6,478 nucleotides of DNA from XYA12-FULL-58-9 sp001798605 (GTDB taxonomy: Bacteria; Myxococcota; XYA12-FULL-58-9), in assembly GCA_036736205.1 (NCBI GenBank), contig DAINMX010000308.1:1-6478 (forward strand), written 5' to 3'. A program made the translations under genes and the position numbers. The notes under the pieces are model-generated. The model was not told the DNA's origin, did no database searches, and worked only from the letters and a program-made list of their open reading frames with translations. Position 1 is the first letter of the stretch, and the number at the start of each line of letters is the position of its first letter. This document shows, one piece after another, positions 1 through 5,091 of the stretch.

Positions 1-99
1 ATTCGAAAGGCCGTCCCCATCCTCGGCCAACACAATGGCCGAGAAGAAGACGTTGGACGTCAAAGAAACCGCGAGGGACAAGAGCAATCGTGAACGCAT
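1..99 (-). CDS. N-terminal fragment of an exported protein (signal peptide), runs off the left edge
   Basis: The minus strand from an ATG at 99 reads 33 codons without a stop to the window edge. The product begins MRSRLLLSLAVSLT and continues with a hydrophobic stretch to VLA, followed by EDGDGLSN. This is a classic Sec signal peptide: two arginines, a hydrophobic core at about residues 5-24, and a signal peptidase I site after VLA (residue 25). There is no cysteine at the junction, so it is not a lipoprotein. The DGDGLSN segment resembles the acidic calcium-binding start of thrombospondin type 3-like repeats found in many deltaproteobacterial surface proteins; that is only a hint from a few residues. 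No strong Shine-Dalgarno precedes the ATG. The gene lies 77 bases downstream of the PilZ gene on the same strand, so it may be co-transcribed. The function cannot be told from this fragment. Confidence 0.5.
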   Translation of the reverse strand, partial: MRSRLLLSLAVSLTSNVFFSAIVLAEDGDGLSN

Positions 100-176
100 G
101 GTCGCGCACCATAGCGCGGTGCGTTTTGAATGGCCAGCGCTTGCTCCGCCCGCCCGGAAATCCCACGAGTTGGTCT

Positions 177-557
177 CTACCCGTGAGCTCTCTGTGCGGC
201 GGGTCCTCTCTCTGTGTGGCGGGCCTCCACGTATTCGCGGATCCGCTGGCGGTCGCTCTCGGCGATGCGCACGAAGCGAACAGCGACACCGTCAGTGAGT
301 TTGGCGTTCTCTTCGCGCACCACCTCACCAACAGCCCAGATCACGTCGTCGCAGGTGGGTAGCTTGAGCTCGAGGCCAATACGTTCGCTCTGCATACTCG
401 GCTCGAGCAGCTTATAGAGGTAGACACCGGAGACGGAGATGTCCCGCACCCGTGCCAGGTGTGGTTCGTCACCAATGATCTTGTTGACGTACAGATCGAG
501 ATTCGCTCGTTCTTCACGTCGAATCGGCTCCAAAGAAGTCTCGTTGATCGAATTCAT
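177..557 (-). CDS. PilZ domain protein (probable cyclic-di-GMP receptor)
   Basis: This 126-residue protein consists of essentially one PilZ domain. The two c-di-GMP binding motifs are visible: RxxxR at residues 13-17 (RREER) and DxSxxG at residues 39-44 (DISVSG), about 20 residues apart as the fold requires. A typical PilZ beta-barrel follows, ending in GVAVRFVRI (residues 90-98), then a helix (SDRQRIREYVEA) and a polar tail. The family binds cyclic di-GMP in the cytoplasm and passes the signal to motility, exopolysaccharide or other outputs. With no attached output domain, it probably works as an adaptor on a partner protein. The frame stays open upstream to 746, but the ATG at 557 has a strong GGAGG five bases upstream and the RxxxR motif sits right after it, so I chose that start. 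The last residues come from a 20-base duplication noted separately. The PilZ assignment is firm; the output is unknown. Confidence 0.9.
   Translation of the reverse strand: MNSINETSLEPIRREERANLDLYVNKIIGDEPHLARVRDISVSGVYLYKLLEPSMQSERIGLELKLPTCDDVIWAVGEVVREENAKLTDGVAVRFVRIAESDRQRIREYVEARHTERGPAAQRAHG
188..227. repeat. Imperfect 20-base tandem duplication in the PilZ 3' end
   Basis: Two adjacent copies (188-207 and 208-227) share CTCTCTGTG-GGCGGG with one mismatch in the first 16 positions, then diverge. Because 20 is not a multiple of three, the second copy is read in a different frame. The duplication therefore changes the last residues of the PilZ protein (about 110-126) and the position of its stop. 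Confidence 0.6.
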
Positions 558-562
558 CGTTT

Positions 563-567
563 CCTCC
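563..567 (-). promoter_or_regulatory. Shine-Dalgarno that fixes the PilZ start
   Basis: GGAGG on the minus strand lies five bases before the ATG at 557. This is the reason for placing the start here, even though the reading frame remains open to 746. Confidence 0.75.
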
Positions 568-618
568 GAACGTACCAAAAAGGACGTCGCGCACGCACGC
601 GTTGTCTGCTTGAATCGA

Positions 619-647
619 AGCCTAGAGCTCCTCTTGCTTGCCGTCAA
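619..647 (-). promoter_or_regulatory. Candidate sigma-70-type promoter for the PilZ gene
   Basis: On the minus strand, TTGACG (642-647, five of six to consensus) is followed by a 17-base spacer and TAGGCT (619-624, three of six). Transcription would begin near 612, giving a leader of about 55 bases before the ATG at 557. The spacing is ideal but the -10 box is weak. Confidence 0.3.
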
Positions 648-887
648 AAAAGTCGCGCATGCCAAGAGGATGGTCTGACTCGCGGAGCAAACCCAATGGA
701 AATCAAATGGTCCGGAGTTCTGCGGCAAACACCCGCGCGTCGGCACTTCTGCAAACGTAATGGAATTCAGAAGGTAGCAGTGTTTGTTTTTCTCGAAGTC
801 ATTGCTGTCTTGCCGACAGTCCGCTTAGGAAACAGCAAATAGGGATCCATTTCCTGCAGAAACGCCCAACGGCAACCGATTCTAGCC

Positions 888-1523
888 TCAGACGTTGAGA
901 TCGTTGAAGATCTGCTTGGGGCTCACGTGCTTGTAACGCTCGCAACGATTGCTGAGGTAGGCAACCCGATGCACCAGGTCGCCTCTCCCCTCCTCTTTGC
1001 CATTTTCGCGGAATACCTTGGCTGCCTTGAGAATAGCCTTGTGGGACTCTCGTGGATGACAGGTGAAGGCCTCGGCAAAGTAGTGCTTGTCGTCGATGGG
1101 GACGAGTCGAGCCTCGAGGATATCGCCGGGGTCGACGCCGGCCAGCTTGCGCCGTTCGACCACCTCGAACTTTTCGCCGGAGAGCAGATCAACCACTCGG
1201 ACAATGTCGCCTTTGACCTTCTTGAACTGGAACAGCGATAGGATGGTGCGGGTCAACCCGCGCAGGCGATTGACGTCCGGTGTGGTCAACCCATCCCGCA
1301 CCGAATCGATGTAAAGCTTCGCTGGTGTGTGATTCTTGCCCCTGATTGGGCGGTCGAAGATATACCATTCCAGGAACGCGGCAATTCGAGACTCAAAGTT
1401 GCTATCGGTCTCGAACATGTCGCCCGTGCGTGCGACATATTCTGCGCGCGCGACGATCAGTTCATCGGCGAAATCGCCGGCAGAAGCAAACCGCACCATC
1501 TCTTCATAAACGTCCTGTAACAT
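888..1523 (-). CDS. Conserved hypothetical protein, 211 residues
   Basis: I do not recognise a named family. The product is soluble-looking, with no signal peptide or membrane segment. The N-terminal half is rich in helix and aromatics: FESRIAAFLEWYIFDRP at residues 43-59, then an LYIDSVRDGL-like segment. The middle, from LFQFKKVKGDIVRVVDLLSGEKFEV (about 97-121) to GDILEARLVPIDDKHYFAEAFTCHPRE (about 133-159), looks like a small beta-barrel followed by a conserved CHPRE turn and a lysine-rich helix. From memory, similar architecture occurs in uncharacterised deltaproteobacterial proteins. Codon use and frame length argue for a real gene. An ATG at 1523 and a GTG four codons earlier at 1535 are both possible; neither has a strong Shine-Dalgarno, and I prefer the ATG. 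It lies 137 bases downstream of pyrC on the same strand, so read-through from the pyrimidine operon is possible. Confidence 0.75.
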   Translation of the reverse strand: MLQDVYEEMVRFASAGDFADELIVARAEYVARTGDMFETDSNFESRIAAFLEWYIFDRPIRGKNHTPAKLYIDSVRDGLTTPDVNRLRGLTRTILSLFQFKKVKGDIVRVVDLLSGEKFEVVERRKLAGVDPGDILEARLVPIDDKHYFAEAFTCHPRESHKAILKAAKVFRENGKEEGRGDLVHRVAYLSNRCERYKHVSPKQIFNDLNV

Positions 1524-1548
1524 ACTTGATTTCACTCAACTTACTGCG

Positions 1549-1679
1549 CCAACCATGGCCCCCCATTTCACCCACAATCTGATTGTTGCGCTGATTGTTG
1601 CGCGCTGGCCCATTTCACCGACCATCTCAATGTTGCGCCGACCATGTCGCACCGACCATCTCAATGTTGCACCGACCAT
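1549..1679. repeat. Cluster of short direct repeats overlapping the pyrC stop codon
   Basis: The octamer CCGACCAT occurs four times (1618-1625, 1638-1645, 1652-1659, 1672-1679), with a one-mismatch copy, CCAACCAT, at 1549-1556. The starts are 20, 14 and 20 bases apart, reflecting a 34-base period: 1616-1645 and 1650-1679 agree at 29 of 30 positions. CTGATTGTTGCG is repeated perfectly in tandem at 1579-1602, and CCCATTTCACC occurs at 1562-1572 and 1609-1619. All copies are in the same orientation. The cluster fills most of the gap between pyrC and the hypothetical gene and supplies the last codons of pyrC. It may be a minisatellite or the repeated end of a decayed mobile element; no transposase is present. 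Confidence 0.8.
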
Positions 1680-2965
1680 ACCGGTTTTCGGTCGTATTGG
1701 TAAACAACTTTGCCGCCAACAATGGTGGCCCGAACTCGGCCCTCCAGGGGCCGCCCCCAGAATGGTGAGTTCTTGCTCTTTGAGTAGTTGCTCTCATCAT
1801 CCAATTGCCAAGTGGCCGCCGGATCGAAGATTGCGAGATCTGCTAGTGCCCCTTCGCGGATGGCTGGTGTCGATAGTCCGAGAACCCGGGCGGGCCCTGT
1901 GGTCATCAACGCGATGACCTTGAGAAGGGGCATTCCAGCACGCCACAGATTCAGTGCAAGGGGCAAGGCCGTCTGCAGGCCAATCATCCCGTTCATCGCG
2001 TCAGCGAACGCGACGTCCTTTTCGATGCTGCTGTGCGGCGCGTGATCCGTGGCAATGGCGTCGATGGTGCCGTCGCTCAGACCGGCGATGACCGCTGCCC
2101 TGTCCTTGCCCTCCCGCAGGGGGGGATTCACCTTGGTGGAGGTGTGGTATCCCATTACCGCTTCATGGGTTAGGGAGAAATGGTGAGGTGTCGCCTCAGC
2201 TGTTACCCTCACCCCGCGGGCCTTCGCATCACGGACCAAATCAACGGAACGAGCGGTCGAGACATGCTGAATGTGCAGGCGGCCACCGGTGTGCTCGGCG
2301 AGGAGAATGTCGCGGGCCACGGCAACGTCTTCGGCGACCCCTGGTACTCCTTGCAAGCCCAACTGCGTGCTGATCACGCCCTCGTGCATTTGACCATGAC
2401 CCGAGAGTTGAGCATCTTCCGCGTGGCTCAGGACCGGCAGGTCGAAATCCTGGGAGTATTCGAGAGCTCTACGCATCATCACGGGGTTGGTCACTGGCCG
2501 GCCATCGTCCGTGACCGCCACCGCCCCTGCCCTTTTCATCTCCCCAAATGGGGCGAGCCTCTCGCTTTTTTGCCCAACGCTGACTGCGCCACAGCATAGG
2601 ACTCGACAAAGCCCTGCTCTTTTGCCGCGGTCGATGACAAATTGAACCAGCTCACCGTTATCAATGACCGGATCGGTGTTGGGCATTGCCACGATGGAGG
2701 TGAAGCCACCGGCGGTTGCGGCACGGGAACCCGAAGCAACGTCTTCTTTGTATTCCTGGCCTGGCTCGCGCAAGTGCACATGCAAATCGATGAGGCCAGG
2801 GGTAACCCACGCGCCCTTGACGTCGATGACCTCTGCATCGCGAAGCTTCATACCACCGGAGGGGGCCACTTCGCGGATGCGATCCCCTTCAATGAGGAGA
2901 TCGGCAGCTTCATCACGGCCACTTTGCGGATCGAGGACTCGGCCATTTTGGATAATCAGGTTCAC
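1661..2965 (-). CDS. pyrC: Dihydroorotase, class I, metal-dependent
   Basis: This 434-residue amidohydrolase interconverts N-carbamoyl-L-aspartate and dihydroorotate, the third step of cytoplasmic pyrimidine synthesis. The family landmarks are all present: DLHVHLREPG (residues 60-69, zinc ligands His62 and His64, substrate-binding Arg66), AMPNTDP (93-99), VTDDGRPV (151-158, bridging aspartate region), SHAED (180-184), HIQHVST (231-237), NPPLR (280-284) and ATDHAPH (305-311, catalytic aspartate). With every ligand intact, this should be an active enzyme and not the inactive PyrC' paralogue that accompanies some ATCases. Length is normal for class I. The start is GTG, overlapping the pyrB stop by four bases (GTGA), with GGAGGAG seven bases upstream inside pyrB, so the two genes are probably translationally coupled. 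The final residues, WSVQH, and the TGA stop are encoded by the direct repeats at the 3' end. Confidence 0.97.
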   Translation of the reverse strand: MNLIIQNGRVLDPQSGRDEAADLLIEGDRIREVAPSGGMKLRDAEVIDVKGAWVTPGLIDLHVHLREPGQEYKEDVASGSRAATAGGFTSIVAMPNTDPVIDNGELVQFVIDRGKRAGLCRVLCCGAVSVGQKSERLAPFGEMKRAGAVAVTDDGRPVTNPVMMRRALEYSQDFDLPVLSHAEDAQLSGHGQMHEGVISTQLGLQGVPGVAEDVAVARDILLAEHTGGRLHIQHVSTARSVDLVRDAKARGVRVTAEATPHHFSLTHEAVMGYHTSTKVNPPLREGKDRAAVIAGLSDGTIDAIATDHAPHSSIEKDVAFADAMNGMIGLQTALPLALNLWRAGMPLLKVIALMTTGPARVLGLSTPAIREGALADLAIFDPAATWQLDDESNYSKSKNSPFWGRPLEGRVRATIVGGKVVYQYDRKPVWSVQH

Positions 2966-3888
2966 GCCGGTTCTCCTCCGAGGATCAGGTACAACAAGGC
3001 CATGCGCACAGCCACGCCGTTTTCGACCTGATCGAGAATGACGCTTCGGGGGCCGTCAACGACTTCAGGGCTGAGCTCGACGCCACGATTGACAGGCCCC
3101 GGGTGCATGAGAATACCATCGGGATTGCATCGGTCCAACATCGCCGTGGAAATGCCGTATTCGATTGCATATTCGCGCAGGTTGGGCAGAAAGGCACCCT
3201 CCATCCGCTCCCGCTGTAGCCGCAGGGCCATGACCACGTCCGCACCCTCGAGGGCGGCCTCGACATTGGGGCAGATGGTGCACTGGTATGCTTCCACCAA
3301 GCCCCGAGGAAGCAGGGTCTTGGGCGCTGCCACCCTCACCTGCGCCCCCATTTTCGCGAGGCCGATGAGGTTGGACCGCGCCACCCGCGAGTGGGCAATG
3401 TCGCCAACGATGGCCACCTTGAGACCCTCAAGCTTGCCAAATCTCTGGCGGATGGTGAGCATATCGAGCAAGGCTTGGGATGGGTGCTCGTGTTGGCCAT
3501 CCCCGGCGTTTAGGACCCTCGCATCAATGCGGTTGGCGATGAACGCTGCGGCACCACTTGCGGGATGACGGACGATGACCGCGTCGGGTTGCATGGCGTT
3601 TAGGGTCATCACCGTGTCGTGTAGCGACTCGCCCTTGCTCACGGAGGAGCCGCTCGCAGAGATGTTCACGGTATCGGCGCTGAGCCTTTTGCCTGCGAGC
3701 TCAAACGACATGCGGGTTCGAGTGCTCGCCTCGTAGAACAAGGTAATGATGGTACGTCCGCGCAGCGACGGAACCTTCTTGATTGTACGGCGCGAGACCT
3801 GCAGAAAGCCTTGCGCCGTGCTCAAAATGGCATTGATTTGCTCGCTATCGAGCTGCTGCATCCCCAGCAGATGTTGACCGCCAATCAT
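2962..3888 (-). CDS. pyrB: Aspartate carbamoyltransferase catalytic subunit
   Basis: This 308-residue enzyme condenses carbamoyl phosphate and L-aspartate to N-carbamoyl-L-aspartate, the committed step of pyrimidine synthesis. The carbamoyl-phosphate loop STRTR is at residues 55-59, and the flexible loop with SVSKGES at 82-88 supplies the active-site lysine. HEHPSQALLD (133-142) and the aspartate-domain signature HPGPVNRG (262-269) are intact, and the length is that of a bare catalytic chain. No regulatory pyrI gene lies beside it, so control by a PyrI subunit is not evident here. In some bacteria such chains associate with the dihydroorotase; the adjacent active pyrC makes this possible but it is not shown. 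The ATG overlaps the pyrR stop by four bases (ATGA), with GGGGGAG seven bases upstream (3896-3902). Confidence 0.97.
   Translation of the reverse strand: MIGGQHLLGMQQLDSEQINAILSTAQGFLQVSRRTIKKVPSLRGRTIITLFYEASTRTRMSFELAGKRLSADTVNISASGSSVSKGESLHDTVMTLNAMQPDAVIVRHPASGAAAFIANRIDARVLNAGDGQHEHPSQALLDMLTIRQRFGKLEGLKVAIVGDIAHSRVARSNLIGLAKMGAQVRVAAPKTLLPRGLVEAYQCTICPNVEAALEGADVVMALRLQRERMEGAFLPNLREYAIEYGISTAMLDRCNPDGILMHPGPVNRGVELSPEVVDGPRSVILDQVENGVAVRMALLYLILGGEPA
2973..2979 (-). promoter_or_regulatory. Shine-Dalgarno for the GTG start of pyrC
   Basis: GGAGGAG on the minus strand lies inside the last pyrB codons, seven bases before the GTG at 2965. It supports the non-ATG start and the four-base GTGA overlap with pyrB. 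Confidence 0.75.
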
Positions 3889-4445
3889 TTCTTGTCTCCC
3901 CCTTGTTCTTGGGGTCGACGCTCGCCAACAACGACCGCGTCCGCTGCCGCACCGGTGACCTCAAGCTGCACATCCACGTGCTCGCTGGGCTGGGTTTCAA
4001 TTTGAAGACCAACGGCATCGGCGCGGATAGGTAGCTCACGCAGTCCCCGATCAACGAGGACGGCGAGCCTGACTGCCCGAGGCCTGCCGTAGTCGAGAAT
4101 GGCACCGAGGGCCGCTCGCACAGTGCGGCCGGTGTAGAGAACGTCGTCCACCAAAACGACGGTGTGCGCGTGCAAATCAAAGGGGATCTCCGTGATCCCC
4201 ACCTGCGGCCACTCATGGGGGCCAAAGCCGTCGTCGCGGTAAAGAGTGATGTCGAGAGTGCCAACCGCCGGCTCTTTGCCGGTGATCTCGGTCAGCCGTT
4301 TGACCAGACGGTGGGCCAAAGGCTCCCCGCCGCGGCGAATACCCACCACAGCCCACGGTCCATCCTGAGGCCGGCTGGCGATAGCCTCGGCCATTGCATC
4401 GAGAGCCTCGGAAATTCCTTTGGCATCAAGCACTGTGCGCGGCAT
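3885..4445 (-). CDS. pyrR: PyrR: uracil phosphoribosyltransferase / pyrimidine operon regulator
   Basis: This 186-residue phosphoribosyltransferase fold makes UMP from uracil and PRPP. In many Gram-positive bacteria it also binds pyr mRNA to promote attenuation when UMP is high. The PRPP-binding loop VVLVDDVLYTGRT spans residues 96-108. GIRRGGEPLA (35-44) and the PyrR-typical GTLDITLYRDD (62-72) distinguish it from other small PRTases such as Hpt or Apt. The C-terminus has a short charged tail. The start ATG shares one base with the stop of the upstream membrane protein gene (TAATG) and has GGGGAGG five bases before it (4451-4457). I see no PyrR-binding RNA element or terminator hairpin upstream or between the genes, so enzymatic salvage is the better-supported role; regulation is inferred from family membership only. 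Confidence 0.95.
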   Translation of the reverse strand: MPRTVLDAKGISEALDAMAEAIASRPQDGPWAVVGIRRGGEPLAHRLVKRLTEITGKEPAVGTLDITLYRDDGFGPHEWPQVGITEIPFDLHAHTVVLVDDVLYTGRTVRAALGAILDYGRPRAVRLAVLVDRGLRELPIRADAVGLQIETQPSEHVDVQLEVTGAAADAVVVGERRPQEQGGDKK

Positions 4446-4831
4446 TAAAGCCTCCCCATCCGTGCTGCGGACACATCCACCGTTGTCCCCCAGAAGCGGA
4501 TCTCATCGACGAAGGGAAAACGATAGGGAATCATCAAACGCGCCGACACCTTCACTTCGTTGCGGGTGTGGTCGACGGAGACGTCGGGCCGGGTCAGGGT
4601 CAGGCCGTCACGATGGTAGGCCTCGTTGAGGAATTGACGAACGTACAGTTCCGGGTCGCCACCCTGAGTGAGGACACGATTGGCCAGCCGTTTCCCGGCC
4701 ATGCGCATGCTGTAGTAGGTGCTCGCCGGTCCCCAAAAGGTCGCACCGAGATAGGCCAAACCCGCCGCCAAAACCAATAGAAACAGCTTGGTTGGCCTTG
4801 TGTATCCCCGCTGCCGGTTGAGTCGCTCCAT
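4445..4831 (-). CDS. Small single-pass membrane protein, unknown function, first gene of the pyr operon
   Basis: I do not recognise this 128-residue protein. The N-terminus is basic (MERLNRQRGYTRPTK) and is followed by one hydrophobic segment at about residues 15-33, so an inner-membrane anchor with the bulk outside the cytoplasm is expected. The remainder, about 95 residues, has a helix (RMAGKRLANRVL and LYVRQFLNEAYHRDGL) and then beta strands (VSVDHTRNEVKVSARLMIPYRFPF). This resembles the general layout of small anchored proteins with a pseudopilin- or DUF4845-like shape; that is a comparison of architecture, not a family assignment. The start at 4831 has no Shine-Dalgarno and would lie about 16 bases after the predicted transcription start. 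It is coupled to pyrR by a one-base overlap, so it belongs to the same transcript. Why a membrane protein heads a pyrimidine operon is unexplained. Confidence 0.8.
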   Translation of the reverse strand: MERLNRQRGYTRPTKLFLLVLAAGLAYLGATFWGPASTYYSMRMAGKRLANRVLTQGGDPELYVRQFLNEAYHRDGLTLTRPDVSVDHTRNEVKVSARLMIPYRFPFVDEIRFWGTTVDVSAARMGRL

Positions 4832-4853
4832 GGTGTTGTCGTTGTCGGTGGCA

Positions 4854-4881
4854 GTTATGGCCTTCTGCCATTAGATGTCAA
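4854..4881 (-). promoter_or_regulatory. Sigma-70-like promoter of the pyr operon
   Basis: On the minus strand a perfect -35 box TTGACA (4876-4881) is followed by a 16-base spacer and CATAAC (4854-4859, four of six to TATAAT). Transcription would begin near 4847, giving a leader of about 16 bases before the ATG at 4831. This is the best promoter match I see in the window. Confidence 0.6.
4857..4871. promoter_or_regulatory. Inverted repeat inside the pyr promoter, candidate operator
   Basis: ATGGC (4857-4861) and GCCAT (4867-4871) form perfect 5-base arms separated by five bases. They lie between the -35 and -10 boxes and overlap the -10 box. A repressor bound here would block transcription. 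The arms are short, so chance is not excluded. Confidence 0.3.
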
Positions 4882-4918
4882 CTGCGGCCACCACAAACTC
4901 TGATAGAAATACCCCCCC

Positions 4919-4930
4919 CGACGATCGTCG
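4919..4930. repeat. Perfect 12-base palindrome next to a run of eight Cs
   Basis: CGACGATCGTCG is its own reverse complement and abuts a homopolymer of eight Cs (4912-4919). It sits in the divergent intergenic region, upstream of the pyr promoter's -35 box and well upstream of the lipoprotein gene, so it could be a protein binding site serving either gene. Confidence 0.45.
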
Positions 4931-4933
4931 CAA

Positions 4934-4981
4934 GACCTGAAGTTCTCTCGGCGTCGTGAGACCCGAGGTGCTCTCGGCGTC
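4934..4981. repeat. Imperfect direct repeat in the divergent intergenic region
   Basis: Segments 4934-4955 and 4960-4981 agree at 19 of 22 positions, with a period of 26 bases, and share a perfect CTCTCGGCGTC core. They lie directly beside the 12-base palindrome. No function is evident; paired activator sites or a local duplication would both fit. Confidence 0.5.
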
Positions 4982-5061
4982 AACCGAAGCTATGTGGTCC
5001 GGGGGCATCGAGCTAGAGCCACGGATCGACCGGATGCTTGAACGAGTGCAGGTGAGTGTGC

Positions 5062-5091
5062 TTGTCGGCCATCGACGGTGCAGAGTATAAG
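5062..5091 (+). promoter_or_regulatory. Candidate promoter for the lipoprotein gene
   Basis: TTGTCG (5062-5067) is followed by 18 bases and TATAAG (5086-5091, five of six to TATAAT). Transcription would start near 5098. This overlaps the first codons of the longest possible reading frame, which would mean that the true start is the GTG at 5099 or later. Confidence 0.3.

Larger units (their letters stand above)
558..887. other. Gene-free interval between the PilZ gene and the hypothetical gene
   Basis: I see no convincing gene on either strand in these 330 bases. It holds the PilZ ribosome binding site, the candidate promoter at 619-647 and a run of alternating purine-pyrimidine bases (588-601) in the presumed PilZ leader. 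Just downstream of the hypothetical gene's stop is a 7-base inverted repeat (TTGCTGT 802-808 with ACAGCAA 832-838) that encloses a smaller CTGTC/GACAG pair. This structure could end the upstream transcript, but no T-run follows it on either strand, so I do not call it an intrinsic terminator. Confidence 0.5.

Noticed and set aside
105..127. Hairpin CGCACC/GGTGCG followed by TTTT on the plus strand, terminator-like
   Set aside because: No plus-strand gene ends before it, the stem has only six pairs and the T-run only four bases, and on the minus strand, where the genes lie, no T-run follows.
640..670. Possible sigma-54 promoter (TTGGCATGCGCGACTT on the minus strand)
   Set aside because: The GG is present but the GC of the -12 element is missing at the required spacing.
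558..746. Upstream extension of the PilZ frame
   Set aside because: The frame is open, but the added residues show no PilZ-like sequence and the ATG at 557 has a strong Shine-Dalgarno directly before it.
459..842. Plus-strand frame of 127 codons over the PilZ leader
   Set aside because: It lies partly antisense to the PilZ gene, has no recognisable domain and no ribosome binding site; it looks like a chance frame in GC-rich DNA.
1549..1679. CRISPR array
   Set aside because: The units are too short and too irregularly spaced, the intervening bases are themselves repeated, and there are no cas genes.
4992..5090. Short plus-strand frame of 32 residues ahead of the lipoprotein gene, possible leader peptide
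   Set aside because: There is no ribosome binding site, no regulatory codon run and no hairpin after it; its overlap with the lipoprotein start is more simply chance.
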